This document shows positions 45,959 through 56,384 of a DNA stretch of 64,000 nucleotides, piece after piece (within the stretch, counting starts at the first letter, position 1; the number at the start of each line of letters is the position of its first letter). The translations under genes and the position numbers were made by a program. This stretch comes from Winogradskyella haliclonae. GTDB taxonomy: Bacteria > Bacteroidota > Bacteroidia > Flavobacteriales > Flavobacteriaceae. The stretch is from NCBI RefSeq assembly GCF_014635865.1, contig NZ_BMDQ01000004.1, forward strand, positions 62,001 through 126,000. Direction: 5' to 3'. A model generated the notes under the pieces. It was not told the DNA's origin. It did not search any database and saw only the letters and a program-made list of their open reading frames with translations.

Positions 45959-46912
45959 TTATTTTCTTGAAATCGCAGCTTTTTCCTTTAAAGCTTGCTT
46001 AAAATCTGCACGGATAGTAAGTGCTTTGTCTATATATGATAATGCCTTTTCTTTGTTATTCTTGTGCTTGTAAATTTGAGCTAATCTATAATACGCCCAT
46101 TCTTTAGGTACACCATCAGCTGCAGTATAGTTTTTGATATACTTAAGTAAACATTGTTCTCCTTTATTTAACTGAATGTTATAGTCTGCAGAGACCTTAC
46201 CCAATTGATAGTGTAATGCATTGCGGTTGTGCTTTTTCTGAGAAGCTTCAATCGTTTCAATAGCTTTTTGAGGTTTGTTTTGAGATTCGTATAGATTTGC
46301 TAATTTCTCAAAACAAGTAACAGAACCTCCAACTGCTACAGCCTTTTTATAATAGTTTTCTGCAAGCTCTGGCTCATCGTCATATTCATAGATATAGCCT
46401 TTAGCTAAATAACCATCTACTTTAGATAATACTTCTAATTCATTAGCATATTTCAATGATTTCTTTTTACTTCCTCCTACAATTCCTGGTAATGACATAT
46501 ATAGTTCAACCAAAGCCCAACGTGTATCTATATGGTTGGGATCTAACTCAGCAGCTTTTAAAAATGCCTTTTTTACATCTCCAATAATTCCTAAAGCTCT
46601 TAGCTTACTAATGCTTAAAGCTTTCATCCCTAAGGCGCCACCATACTTGTAATGGTAGTTGGCGTTTTTAGCATCTAATTGCGTAAGTTTTTTGTATTGC
46701 TCGATAGCTTCATCCCACTTTTCTTGATAACCATATGCATCTCCTAATAACTCAATACCTTTTTTATCAGCGGTATTGTTAAGCACGTAAGCTTTCATTA
46801 ATGCTTCAGCTTTTTTGTATTGTTTTTTATTGAAAAGTGTCTGAACACGGTCAAAATCTGTTTGACCAAACGCTACAATAGGAAACAATAGAAAGAGAAT
46901 TATTTTTTTCAT
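45959..46912 (-). CDS. Secreted tetratricopeptide-repeat protein
   Basis: The 317-residue product starts MKKIILFLLFPIVAFGQTDF, a signal peptide cut after FGQ. The rest is about seven or eight TPR units, for example DAYGYQEKWDEAIEQYKKLT, KANLYESQNKPQKAIETIEA-like repeats and IYKHKNNKEKALSYIDKALT near the end. TPR arrays mediate protein binding; no catalytic domain is present. A TATTTTTG box (plus 46923-46930) lies about 11 bases upstream of the start. It is divergent from the alpha-2-macroglobulin gene across 174 bases; shared function is possible but unproven. Confidence 0.85.
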   Translation of the reverse strand: MKKIILFLLFPIVAFGQTDFDRVQTLFNKKQYKKAEALMKAYVLNNTADKKGIELLGDAYGYQEKWDEAIEQYKKLTQLDAKNANYHYKYGGALGMKALSISKLRALGIIGDVKKAFLKAAELDPNHIDTRWALVELYMSLPGIVGGSKKKSLKYANELEVLSKVDGYLAKGYIYEYDDEPELAENYYKKAVAVGGSVTCFEKLANLYESQNKPQKAIETIEASQKKHNRNALHYQLGKVSADYNIQLNKGEQCLLKYIKNYTAADGVPKEWAYYRLAQIYKHKNNKEKALSYIDKALTIRADFKQALKEKAAISRK

Positions 46913-47047
46913 ATACAGCTAACAAAAATACAACTTGTATTATTATAAATGGACGCTATTATTTTTCTTTACTTACATCTGTTTCACTTATAAAATTGCT
47001 AACTTCACTCATCTAAGTCACACATAGACTTAATTTGCATTTTTTGG

Positions 47048-47066
47048 AATACCTTTTGAAGGTATT
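47048..47066 (+). promoter_or_regulatory. Small inverted repeat before the alpha-2-macroglobulin gene
   Basis: A perfect eight-base inverted repeat, AATACCTT and AAGGTATT, encloses TTG and ends 20 bases before the ATG. It could be an operator or a 5'-leader hairpin. No full TAnnTTTG promoter was found on this strand. Confidence 0.35.
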
Positions 47067-47086
47067 TTGCAGTAAAACTGTTAAAC

Positions 47087-50000
47087 ATGAAACACCCAAT
47101 AATTACCTTGATATTAATTTGCTTTTCCACATTCATCTTAGCTCAAAATAAAAACTATGAAGAAGATTGGGCTACTGTAGCACGTTTTGAAAGAGATGGA
47201 TTAACAAAATCAGCTTCTGAAGTTGTAAACAATATTTATAAAAAAGCAAAAGCTAAAAACAATTCTGTACAGATTGTAAAAGCTCTAATATACCAAAGTA
47301 AATACTTACAAATTCTCGAAGAAGATGCGCAATTAAAAATCGTAACTAATTTTAAAACAGAAATTGCATCACAGGATATAGTTACTAAACGTATTTTAGA
47401 AAATTTATTAGCAAAACTCTATTGGCAATATTATAATAATAACCGTTATATATTTTTAAATCGGTCAAAAACCGATGAACGTATCGGAGATGATTTTAGG
47501 ACATGGGATTTACAAACCTTATTTACAGAAATTCACCACTACTATAAACAATCTTTGCAAAATGGATTATTACTTCAGCAAGAGCCTTTAGAAAAGTACA
47601 TGATACTTCTAAATGAAGTTGAGAACTCTAAATTATATAGGCCAACACTTTTTGATTTTTTAAGTCATAACGCATTAGAATTTTATCAAAGTAGTGAAAA
47701 TGGTATTCACCAGCCTGTATATAAATTTAGTATTAATCAGCCAAAATATATAGCATCTGCAGATGAGTTTATGCACTTAAACATTAGTTCAAAAGATTCT
47801 ATCAACCTTCAGTTGAATGCGCTAAAAATCTTTCAAAATATTTTGCGTTTTCATCAAAAAGATAAAACTTCTAAAGCCTATATCTCAACTAATATCAAGC
47901 GTTTAAATTTTATAAAACAAAATGCAACTTTTAGTAATGTAGAAACTAAACTTGTAGACACCTATTCTAAAGAGTTAGAAAAAATAAACTCCCATGAGAA
48001 TTCTAGTTTATACAGTTTCCAAATTGCCAAACAACTTCAAGAACTTGGTCAAAGGTACATTGCCAGCTCTGAAGAAAGTGAAAACGATTTGAGATGGAAT
48101 ATTAAAAATGCCTTAGAGATATGTGAGGCCACAATAACGAAATTTCCTAATAGTGATGGTGCTCAAAAATGTGATGTATTAAGAGAGCAAATCCTCAATC
48201 CTATGCTGAGACTCAAAACTGAGAATCATATTCCACTTAATAAGCCTTCTCTGATTTTAGTGAATTACAAAAACCTTCAAACTCTAGATTTTAAAATTTA
48301 TAAGATTAGTAAATCAAAACTTAGAAAGTTTAATAAACTATATAGTGAAGATGACAAATCTAAATTTCTAAAAAAACTTAAACCTCAGAAATCTTTTACA
48401 AGCCAACTAAAAGACGAAAAAGATTACCAAAACCATAGTATAGAAATTGTACTTCCTGCTTTAGAAAACGGATTATTTCTTATTGCTGCTCATACCAAGC
48501 GTGGTGTTTTTTCAACCACACATATCCAAGTGACTAATATGGCACTATTAGAGGCTCAAGAGAAAGACAAAGTTAGCTATCAAGTTATCAATAGAAATAA
48601 TGGACAACCTATTGTTGGTGCCGATGTGGAAGTATCTTATTCAATATCTTATGATAGAAATGCTAGACGAAAAGCCAGTTTTACCACAGATCATCTTGGT
48701 CGTTTCGTTTTCTCTAAAACTAACAATAGTCACTATAACGTAGTAACAACAGTACGTTATGGTAAGGAGACTGCCGAATTTGGGCACTCTTATATCAACA
48801 GACGCCATAGAGAAAATAATTCTAAGAAAATTACTTATAGAACTTTTATAATCACAGATAGAAGCATCTATAGGCCTGGTCAGACTATTTATTTTAAAGG
48901 AATTGCTACTAAAACTGAGAATAAAAAAACAAGTGTTGCATCTAATGAAACTATTAATGCTGAATTATACGATGTTAATGGTCAAAAACTAGAAGAACTT
49001 AAATTTTTAACCAACGAATATGGGTCTTTTCATGGCGAATTTATTATACCAAATAGTGGCCTCAATGGAGAGTTTTCAATACATACAATCTCAGAAGTTT
49101 TAGGGTTTTCTTCGCACTACTTTGCTGTAGAAGAATACAAACGTCCAAAATTTGAAACACAATTTTCACCAGTTACAGAAACCTATAAAGTCAATGATAG
49201 TGTTACTGTAAAAGGAAACGCTATTGCCTTTGCCGGAAGTAATATCACAGATGCGAAAGTGGTCTATCGTGTAAAACGAAATGTGCAGTTTCCGCGTTGG
49301 CATTACTGGAGAAGACCAAGTTATAATTCTACTGCCCAAGAGATTTCGTTTGGTGAATTAAAAACAGACAACAAAGGCGAATTTGAAATCACTTTTAAAG
49401 CTATCCCTGACGAAAAAGCAGATAAAGACAGTCTACCTATTTTTACTTACGAAATCACAGCAGAAGTTACCGATATTAATGGTGAAACTCGAAGCACAAG
49501 TACAACTGTACGTATAGGTTATCATGCACTAACAGCTAGTGTAATAGCTCCAGAGCGAATTGACAAATCTGAAAAAAAGACAGAACTAAGTATTAGCACC
49601 CAAAACCTCAACGGCGAGTTTATCCCTGCAAAAGGAACATTGAAAATATACAAACTTCAACATCCCGAATATATATTACGACCAAGGCCATGGTCTGCGC
49701 CAGATTATAAAAGCTTAAGTAAATCTGAGTTTAAAAAGCTATTTCCAAATTGGGCATACAATAACGAAAACCATCCTCAAAACTGGGAAAGAGGAAAAGA
49801 AATTTTCAAAACCAATTTTGATACTGAGGTATCAAAAAACATAGTCATAAAACGCATAAAAAATTGGAAATCTGGCACTTATATTATCATTTTAGAGACC
49901 AAAGATAAATTTGGTGAAGATGTAAAAGATCAGGCATACACATTTCTATATTCTGACACTGACAAGACAGTGGCAGATAACAAACTCTTTGATGTAAGTA

Positions 50001-53000
50001 TAGATAAGACAGAGTACCAAGCTGGAGATATAGCTAAACTCACTTTTGGAACACCCATAAAAGATAGTCATATTACAATTACCACAGAAAAACATGGCGA
50101 AATTGTAGAAACCCAAGTCTTTGAATTAAGTGATTCTAAAAAACAAATACAAATCCCAGTTAACAAAGAAGATGTTGGAGGTTTTGTGGTACATTACAGT
50201 TTTTCTAAAGCAAATTATTTAAAATCAGGTGCGGTTACCATAAATGTCCCCTATCCCAAAAAAGATTTACAAGTTGAAACTAATACGTTTAGAGATAAGT
50301 TACAACCAGGACAAGACGAAACATGGAGCTTCAAGATTAAAGGCCCAAAAAGTGATAAAGTAACTGCAGAGGTTTTAGCTAGCATGTACGACGCTTCCTT
50401 AGATGAGTTTAGAGCTCATGATTGGAGCTTCTCACCTATCAACAGACCAAATTATTACTCAAGAATTAATAAAAATGGCGCCCAAAGTTATGGTGTAGTC
50501 AATTTTAGAAACGCAAATTATTTTAGGACAACCAAGAGTTATACTTATCAAGGTTTTGATACATGGAATTGGTTTGGATTTTATTTTGGAAACGAAAGAT
50601 TATCGCGTCGTTACTATTATAATGCCGTAAAATCTATCGAATCTAAGGTATCAGCATCAATTGATGCATCAATAAAAGGAGATACAATAAAAGGAGTTAT
50701 TACAGAGTATACAGGTGAAGCATTACCTGGAGTAAACATATTACTAAAAGGAACAACAACAGGTACAACCACAAACTTTGATGGGGAGTTTAAAATTGAA
50801 GCTAAGAAAGGTAATGTACTCGTATTCTCTTTTATAGGAATGAAAACCATTGAATACAGGGTTGACAAAAACAATTTTTTACGAGTAATACTTGCAAATA
50901 ATGATGCAGCTTTAGATGAAGTTGTAATAACTGGTTATGCTACAAGCAAAAGAAAAAAGTCTTCTGTTAGCAGTGTTAGGGTTGATGCTATGCTAGAAGC
51001 TGAAGAAGAAGTTGATTTAGAAGCTCCATTTGCAATGAATATTGCTGGTCCTGTTCGCGAGATAGACGTTACTGGAAATAATTCAGTATCAGATTCAAAT
51101 ATAAACCCCAAAAAAGCTTTAGTTCAAATCCGAAAAAACCTTCAAGAAACAGCGTTTTTCTTTCCACAGTTGCAAACGGATAAAGACGGTAATGTGAGTT
51201 TTAATTTTAAAGCGCCAGAAGCGTTGACTAAATGGAAACTGCAGTTATTAGCACATACCAAAACTCTAGAGAGTGCAACAGCGCAATACGAAGCTGTGAC
51301 TCAAAAAGAATTAATGGTGTTACCTAACGCCCCTCGCTTTTTACGTCAAGGCGATGAGATTGTAATTAGCACTAAAATTGCTAATCTTACAGATAAAAAA
51401 CTACCAGGTATTGCCCGACTTGAGCTTACTGATGCTGTCACTGGAAAACAAATCATTCAAATAATAAAGGGTGAAGAGAATCGAAGCTACACGTTAATGA
51501 CAGAGTTAATAGAAAAAGAGTTTACTGTCGATGCAAAAGGTAACACCCAAGTTTCATGGAAATTAGAAATCCCTGATAATCTTCAAGCTATACAATATAA
51601 AATCACTGCAATAAGTGTCGATTTTGAAAATGAAACTCAGTTTAGCGACGGTGAACAAAACGTCTTACCTGTATTAACCAATAGACTATTAGTGACGGAA
51701 ACCTTACCAATGTGGGTGCGCTCTAATCAGACAAAGACATTTACTTTAGATAAGTTAGCGTCTTCAACTTCTACCACATTAAAAAATCACAAGCTTACTT
51801 TAGAAATTACATCTAATCCCGCTTGGTATGCTGTGCAAGCGTTGCCTTATTTAATGGAATATCCCTATGACTGTAGTGAGCAAACATTTAGTCGTTATTA
51901 CGCCAATGCTTTGGCACAACACATTACCAAGTCTCATCCAAAAATTGAAGCTGTCTTTAATCAATGGAAATCTACTGACGCACTTATTTCTAGTTTAGAA
52001 AAAAACCAGGAGCTAAAATCATTATTAATAGAAGAAACACCTTGGCTCCGTGATGCACAATCCGAAATTGAGCAGAAAAAACGCATAGCGCTATTATTCG
52101 ATTTAAACAAGATGAATAATGAGTTACAATCGTCTATCCTCAAACTAAAGAACAATCAATACAGTTCTGGTGCTTGGCCTTGGTTTAATGGTGGAAGAGA
52201 TAATAGATACATCACCCAACATATTATTTCTGGGTTTGGCCACTTAAAACAACTTGGAGTCATTACGACAGCGCAAAGCGACGAGAAATCTCAAATGGTT
52301 GAAAAAGCCATTCAATACTTGGACAAAGAATTTGTAAAAGAATATAAGAACCTTAAAAAATATAGCTCTAAAGTAGATTTAGACAAAGACCATTTATCCT
52401 ACACACAAATGCACTATTTATATGTGCGTAGTTTTTATCCAGACATTACAACTTCTAATGAGGTTAACAAAATAATGGATTACTACAAAAGTCAAATTCA
52501 TAAGTATTGGTTGAGTCGCTCACTATATGCCAAAGGTCTAATGGCATTAATTATGCATAGAAGTAATGATAGTAAAACCTCTAGTAAAATCCTGAAGTCT
52601 TTAAAAGAGAATAGTATTACTTCAGACGAATTGGGTATGTATTGGAAAGCCAATACAGCATCTTGGTATTGGCATCAAGCGCCAATAGAAACACAAGCAC
52701 TATTAATTGAAGCCTTTTCAGAAATTGAAAACGATACTGAAACGATTGACAACCTTAAGATATGGTTACTTAAAAATAAGCAAACCAATAAATGGGAAAC
52801 AACTAAAGCGACTGCTGAAGCAGTTTATGCCTTGCTACTTCAAGGTAGTGAATGGCTAGATGTCACAGAAGCTGTAGATGTGACTGTTGGAAATGAAGTT
52901 ATTACACCTTCAAAATTAGAAAATGTAAAGGTTGAAGCCGGCACAGGCTATTTCAAAACCTCTTGGAATGGAAATGATGTAAAAGCTGAACAAGCAAAAG

Positions 53001-53512
53001 TCACGCTATCTAAAAAAGGAGAAGGTATCGCTTGGGGTGCCATGTACTGGCAATATTTTGAAGATTTAGATAAAATAACCTCAGCAGAAACACCACTAAA
53101 ACTAGAGAAAAAACTATTCTTAAAAACAAATACAGATCGTGGTGAAGAGATTTCAGAAATCACAGAAGACACCAAACTCAATGTTGGTGATTTGGTTAAA
53201 GTTAGGATAGAATTGCGAAGTGATCGCGATATGGAATTCTTACATCTTAAAGATATGCGTGCCGCTGGTTTTGAACCTATCAACGTGCTATCGCAATACA
53301 AGTGGCAAGATGGTTTAGGTTACTATGAGAGCACAAAAGATGCGGCAACTAACTTCTTTATAGACTTTTTGCCAAAAGGTGTTTATGTTTTTGAATATGA
53401 TTTGCGTGTTAATAATGCCGGTGACATGAGTAATGGCATTACAACAATACAGTCTATGTATGCCCCAGAATTTAGCAGTCATAGTGAAGGCGTTAGAGTT
53501 ACTGTAGAGTAA
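47087..53512 (+). CDS. Alpha-2-macroglobulin-type protein with thioester motif and inserted SusC-type domain
   Basis: Bacterial alpha-2-macroglobulins trap proteases through a reactive thioester. The 2141-residue product has a signal peptide (MKHPIITLILICFSTFILAQ), a helical N-terminal part, an MG2-type domain (RSIYRPGQTIYFKGI, from residue 592), further beta domains, the alpha-2-macroglobulin core (FNFKAPEALTKWKLQLLAHT, about 1370-1390) and the thioester site YPYDCSEQTFSRYYAN (Cys1596 to Gln1599; CxEQ intact). Between core domains, at about 1200-1283, lies a carboxypeptidase-regulatory-like domain (GEALPGVNILLKGTTTGTTT) followed by LDEVVITGYA, as at the start of SusC proteins. There is no pbpC neighbour. 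Export but no lipobox; it is probably periplasmic or surface-exposed. Confidence 0.88.
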   Translation: MKHPIITLILICFSTFILAQNKNYEEDWATVARFERDGLTKSASEVVNNIYKKAKAKNNSVQIVKALIYQSKYLQILEEDAQLKIVTNFKTEIASQDIVTKRILENLLAKLYWQYYNNNRYIFLNRSKTDERIGDDFRTWDLQTLFTEIHHYYKQSLQNGLLLQQEPLEKYMILLNEVENSKLYRPTLFDFLSHNALEFYQSSENGIHQPVYKFSINQPKYIASADEFMHLNISSKDSINLQLNALKIFQNILRFHQKDKTSKAYISTNIKRLNFIKQNATFSNVETKLVDTYSKELEKINSHENSSLYSFQIAKQLQELGQRYIASSEESENDLRWNIKNALEICEATITKFPNSDGAQKCDVLREQILNPMLRLKTENHIPLNKPSLILVNYKNLQTLDFKIYKISKSKLRKFNKLYSEDDKSKFLKKLKPQKSFTSQLKDEKDYQNHSIEIVLPALENGLFLIAAHTKRGVFSTTHIQVTNMALLEAQEKDKVSYQVINRNNGQPIVGADVEVSYSISYDRNARRKASFTTDHLGRFVFSKTNNSHYNVVTTVRYGKETAEFGHSYINRRHRENNSKKITYRTFIITDRSIYRPGQTIYFKGIATKTENKKTSVASNETINAELYDVNGQKLEELKFLTNEYGSFHGEFIIPNSGLNGEFSIHTISEVLGFSSHYFAVEEYKRPKFETQFSPVTETYKVNDSVTVKGNAIAFAGSNITDAKVVYRVKRNVQFPRWHYWRRPSYNSTAQEISFGELKTDNKGEFEITFKAIPDEKADKDSLPIFTYEITAEVTDINGETRSTSTTVRIGYHALTASVIAPERIDKSEKKTELSISTQNLNGEFIPAKGTLKIYKLQHPEYILRPRPWSAPDYKSLSKSEFKKLFPNWAYNNENHPQNWERGKEIFKTNFDTEVSKNIVIKRIKNWKSGTYIIILETKDKFGEDVKDQAYTFLYSDTDKTVADNKLFDVSIDKTEYQAGDIAKLTFGTPIKDSHITITTEKHGEIVETQVFELSDSKKQIQIPVNKEDVGGFVVHYSFSKANYLKSGAVTINVPYPKKDLQVETNTFRDKLQPGQDETWSFKIKGPKSDKVTAEVLASMYDASLDEFRAHDWSFSPINRPNYYSRINKNGAQSYGVVNFRNANYFRTTKSYTYQGFDTWNWFGFYFGNERLSRRYYYNAVKSIESKVSASIDASIKGDTIKGVITEYTGEALPGVNILLKGTTTGTTTNFDGEFKIEAKKGNVLVFSFIGMKTIEYRVDKNNFLRVILANNDAALDEVVITGYATSKRKKSSVSSVRVDAMLEAEEEVDLEAPFAMNIAGPVREIDVTGNNSVSDSNINPKKALVQIRKNLQETAFFFPQLQTDKDGNVSFNFKAPEALTKWKLQLLAHTKTLESATAQYEAVTQKELMVLPNAPRFLRQGDEIVISTKIANLTDKKLPGIARLELTDAVTGKQIIQIIKGEENRSYTLMTELIEKEFTVDAKGNTQVSWKLEIPDNLQAIQYKITAISVDFENETQFSDGEQNVLPVLTNRLLVTETLPMWVRSNQTKTFTLDKLASSTSTTLKNHKLTLEITSNPAWYAVQALPYLMEYPYDCSEQTFSRYYANALAQHITKSHPKIEAVFNQWKSTDALISSLEKNQELKSLLIEETPWLRDAQSEIEQKKRIALLFDLNKMNNELQSSILKLKNNQYSSGAWPWFNGGRDNRYITQHIISGFGHLKQLGVITTAQSDEKSQMVEKAIQYLDKEFVKEYKNLKKYSSKVDLDKDHLSYTQMHYLYVRSFYPDITTSNEVNKIMDYYKSQIHKYWLSRSLYAKGLMALIMHRSNDSKTSSKILKSLKENSITSDELGMYWKANTASWYWHQAPIETQALLIEAFSEIENDTETIDNLKIWLLKNKQTNKWETTKATAEAVYALLLQGSEWLDVTEAVDVTVGNEVITPSKLENVKVEAGTGYFKTSWNGNDVKAEQAKVTLSKKGEGIAWGAMYWQYFEDLDKITSAETPLKLEKKLFLKTNTDRGEEISEITEDTKLNVGDLVKVRIELRSDRDMEFLHLKDMRAAGFEPINVLSQYKWQDGLGYYESTKDAATNFFIDFLPKGVYVFEYDLRVNNAGDMSNGITTIQSMYAPEFSSHSEGVRVTVE

Positions 53513-53609
53513 TATTTGTTAGTTTATCGGCTTGAAATCGACAACATACAAGTGAGATCAAAAAATATAATTTGTATCTTACTTATCTAACTAATAAAAT
53601 TTTACAATT

Positions 53610-53984
53610 ATGAATTCAAAAGTTTTTATGGTTCTAAGAATCTTACTAGGCGTTTTTATCCTTGTATTTGGCGTAAATAAATTTGCTGGGTTTTTACCTC
53701 CACCTGAAGGGATGTCTGCAGATGCAGGTGCCTATTTTGGGGCATTAACTAATGCAAAAGTAATGGACCTTGTTGGTGTAGTTGAAATCATTGCCGGACT
53801 TGCATTAATCTTAAATAAGTTTGGAGCATTATTAGCGCTTATACTCATGAGTATTTCTGTAAACGCAGCATTATTTCATGCTACTTTAGACCCAGGAAAT
53901 ATAGCTCCTGCTCTAGCACTATTAGTTTTAAATATTGCTGTACTATACGGTTACAAAGACAAATACAAAGCTTTGCTAAGCTAA
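53610..53984 (+). CDS. DoxX-like small membrane protein
   Basis: The 124-residue product has four hydrophobic helices with the DoxX-like pattern: MVLRILLGVFILVFGVNKFA, GALTNAKVMDLVGVVEIIAG, LALILNKFGALLALILMSIS and APALALLVLNIAVLYGYKDK. DoxX-related proteins lie in the inner membrane and have been linked to redox or quinone functions, but no role is established for this type. It is monocistronic and ends in a bidirectional terminator. Length is normal. Confidence 0.82.
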   Translation: MNSKVFMVLRILLGVFILVFGVNKFAGFLPPPEGMSADAGAYFGALTNAKVMDLVGVVEIIAGLALILNKFGALLALILMSISVNAALFHATLDPGNIAPALALLVLNIAVLYGYKDKYKALLS

Positions 53985-54002
53985 TACACAACTAAAAGAA
54001 TA

Positions 54003-54032
54003 AAAAAAGAGGCTTGTACAAGCCTCTTTTTT
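54003..54032. terminator. Bidirectional terminator between two converging genes
   Basis: The sequence is a perfect palindrome with arms AAAAAAGAGGCTTGT (54003-54017) and ACAAGCCTCTTTTTT (54018-54032), giving a GC-containing stem with T runs on both strands. It serves the DoxX-like gene (plus) and the DinB-like gene (minus), whose stop codon is at its edge. Confidence 0.92.
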
Positions 54033-54585
54033 ATTTAATACGTTTAGAAATCATTGCCAATTGCCCCATATGATTGGCCTGATGCTCCATAACATGAAAC
54101 CATGCCCAATGGTTGGTCATACCACCATTACTTTCAGCAAACCAAGCGTCATCTTTTTCTTTTAAAAGTTTTTTTGTTTTCGCCCTAACTTCATCATAGA
54201 TGTCTAAATAATACTGAATAGGTTTTCCAACAAACTCTTTACGGGCTTTATCGCCAAGACTTAAAGCTGTACCCCATTTTGCGTCTTCATCTTTATTAAA
54301 TTGTCTCCCTTCAAAAGTGTAAACCTGATAATAGGCTTCCGTTGCTGCCAAATGGTAAATCATAGCACCTGGTGTATTGGCATTTTCATCTAAAAGAAAG
54401 TCAGTACCGTTTTGGTCTAGATTTCTAACAATACGCTCAACTCTAGCCTTTAATCCATCTAACATGGAAACCATGTTGCCTATATCATTTGAATAGCCTT
54501 TAGGGGGTTTTACATCATATTGTGCGTTAGAAATTGTGAAAAAGCAAACGAAAAGAATGCTGAAAATAAACTTAGAATGTTTCAT
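54031..54585 (-). CDS. Exported DinB-superfamily protein
   Basis: From the ATG at 54585 the 184-residue product begins MKHSKFIFSILFVCFFTISN, a signal peptide; the longer in-frame start at 54624 would put 13 polar residues before it and is rejected. DinB proteins are four-helix bundles that bind a metal with three His; here candidates are MIYHLAATEAYY, and HVMEHQANHMGQL near the C-terminus. Most DinB proteins are cytosolic, so an exported one is slightly unusual. It shares a terminator with the DoxX-like gene. Confidence 0.8.
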   Translation of the reverse strand: MKHSKFIFSILFVCFFTISNAQYDVKPPKGYSNDIGNMVSMLDGLKARVERIVRNLDQNGTDFLLDENANTPGAMIYHLAATEAYYQVYTFEGRQFNKDEDAKWGTALSLGDKARKEFVGKPIQYYLDIYDEVRAKTKKLLKEKDDAWFAESNGGMTNHWAWFHVMEHQANHMGQLAMISKRIK

Positions 54586-54673
54586 TGATTGCTGTTTTGG
54601 TTTATATAAATGTAAATCGAACATCTCAATTTTTGAGAGGACTTAACAACAACTTAACGAAACATAAAACGCA

Positions 54674-55189
54674 TTACTTTTTGGGAGGATATTTACTAAA
54701 GACTTTTTCTATTAGTTTCATAAAGCTTTCCTCTCGCTTTTCTGGCGTATTACCAATATTAGACATCGTAGTTATTGCTTGCCAAAACACACCGTTTTTT
54801 GAATCGTCTACAAATTCAATACTAATCTCTCGCATAACTCTATTTTGTCCAACAGGAATGCCAATGGATACTCCTCCACCAACATTACGGCCAGTACCTC
54901 CAATACCAACACCTACAGCACTGTTAGAATTAGCATCAATTTCACCAGATTGAATATCGATATTAAAACTTGGAGTTTCAGATTTTTCAAAGCCCATAGC
55001 TTTAAGCTTATCATCTATAGCTCGTACAAGGCGTTTCTCATCTAGTTGATTAAAACCTGACTTCATATCTGTAAAATAGTTGTAGGTTTTATATTGAGTA
55101 AAGTCAGTATCTTTCTCGTAATCGTAATCAACAAAAGCGCCACACGACGTAAATAAAAATAATATGGAAAGAAATCTCAGCAGTCTCAT
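54674..55189 (-). CDS. DUF4136 lipoprotein
   Basis: The 171-residue product starts MRLLRFLSILFLFTSCGAFV, a lipoprotein signal with lipobox FTSC. DUF4136 features follow: DYDYEKDTDFTQYKTYNYF at the N-terminus, and a glycine-rich middle (VGVGIGGTGRNVGGGVSIGI) before the C-terminal SFMKLIEKVFSKYPPKK. It is exported and probably anchored at the outer membrane. Function is unknown. It is 88 bases upstream of the DinB-like gene, on the same strand. Confidence 0.85.
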   Translation of the reverse strand: MRLLRFLSILFLFTSCGAFVDYDYEKDTDFTQYKTYNYFTDMKSGFNQLDEKRLVRAIDDKLKAMGFEKSETPSFNIDIQSGEIDANSNSAVGVGIGGTGRNVGGGVSIGIPVGQNRVMREISIEFVDDSKNGVFWQAITTMSNIGNTPEKREESFMKLIEKVFSKYPPKK

Positions 55190-55258
55190 CTTTTTAGTTT
55201 AAAGATACTAAAAATTGAAACCGAGTTTTAAATTTTAACGCTTTATGAATGATAAACT

Positions 55259-56257
55259 TTAGGAATTAAGTATTTTCCAAAGCTTATCTTTTAACTCCTG
55301 AATACCTTGATGAGCAACGGATGACATAAACATATAATCAATATTTAAATCCTTGTCTAGTTCAGCTTTCATCTCTGCTTTTAATTCGTCATCTAATAAA
55401 TCGGACTTAGATACTAAAAGAAAACGTTCCTTATCTAACATTTCAGGATTGTAACGTCTTAATTCATCTAGTAAAACTTCGTATTGCTTAACGATATCAT
55501 CAGCATCAGCAGGCACTAAAAATAGTAGTATTGAATTACGTTCTATATGTCTTAAAAAGTAATAGCCTAATCCTTTTCCTTCAGCAGCACCTTCGATAAT
55601 ACCAGGTATATCAGCCATTACAAATGACTTAAAATCACGGTACTCAACAATACCTAAATTGGGCTTTAAGGTTGTAAACTCGTAATCGGCTATTTTAGGT
55701 TTTGCAGACGTCATAACGGACAATAATGTCGATTTCCCCGCATTAGGAAAACCAACTAAACCAACATCAGCTAATACTTTTAGCTCTAAGGTGATGTGTT
55801 TTTCTTCCAAAGGAATACCTGGCTGAGCATAACGAGGTGTTTGATTGGTAGAACTTTTAAAATGCCAATTACCTCGCCCACCTTTTCCGCCTTCGGCAAC
55901 AATTTTCTCCTGACCTTCTTCTGTGATTTCAAAAAGGACATTATTCGTTTCCGTATCTCTGACAACTGTTCCAAGAGGCACATCTAGATACATATCTTCA
56001 CCATCAGCACCAGTACTTCTACCAGAACTGCCATGAGCACCATGACCAGCTCTAATGTGTCGTTTAAATTTTAAATGTAAAAGTGTCCAAAGGTTAGGGT
56101 TAGCTCTTATAATAACATGACCACCACGACCACCATCTCCACCATCAGGACCACCTTTTTGTATGTATTTTTCTCGATGTAAATGTGCAGAGCCTTTGCC
56201 TCCGTTTCCAGAGGAGACATGCATTTTTACGTAATCTACAAAGTTGCCTTCAGTCAT
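55259..56257 (-). CDS. obg: Obg-family GTPase
   Basis: Obg is an essential GTPase of late 50S ribosome assembly and stress response. The 332-residue product has the glycine-rich Obg fold ([40 protein letters not shown], about 1-158) and a G domain with G1 [20 protein letters not shown]2/G3 [12 protein letters not shown] and [17 protein letters not shown], and G4 SKSDL. There is no OCT domain, as usual for this phylum. It is 127 bases downstream of the HPRT-adenylate kinase gene on the same strand, and could be co-transcribed with it. Confidence 0.96.
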   Translation of the reverse strand: MTEGNFVDYVKMHVSSGNGGKGSAHLHREKYIQKGGPDGGDGGRGGHVIIRANPNLWTLLHLKFKRHIRAGHGAHGSSGRSTGADGEDMYLDVPLGTVVRDTETNNVLFEITEEGQEKIVAEGGKGGRGNWHFKSSTNQTPRYAQPGIPLEEKHITLELKVLADVGLVGFPNAGKSTLLSVMTSAKPKIADYEFTTLKPNLGIVEYRDFKSFVMADIPGIIEGAAEGKGLGYYFLRHIERNSILLFLVPADADDIVKQYEVLLDELRRYNPEMLDKERFLLVSKSDLLDDELKAEMKAELDKDLNIDYMFMSSVAHQGIQELKDKLWKILNS

Positions 56258-56384
56258 AATTTCCCTTTATAGGTCGAAGTGTTTAATTGATATTTTCTGA
56301 GCGTATTAATCTGGTTAGAAATTTTAAGAATACTTTCTCTCAAAGTTTCATATTCAGTTTCATTAACAAAAAACTATTAAACTC

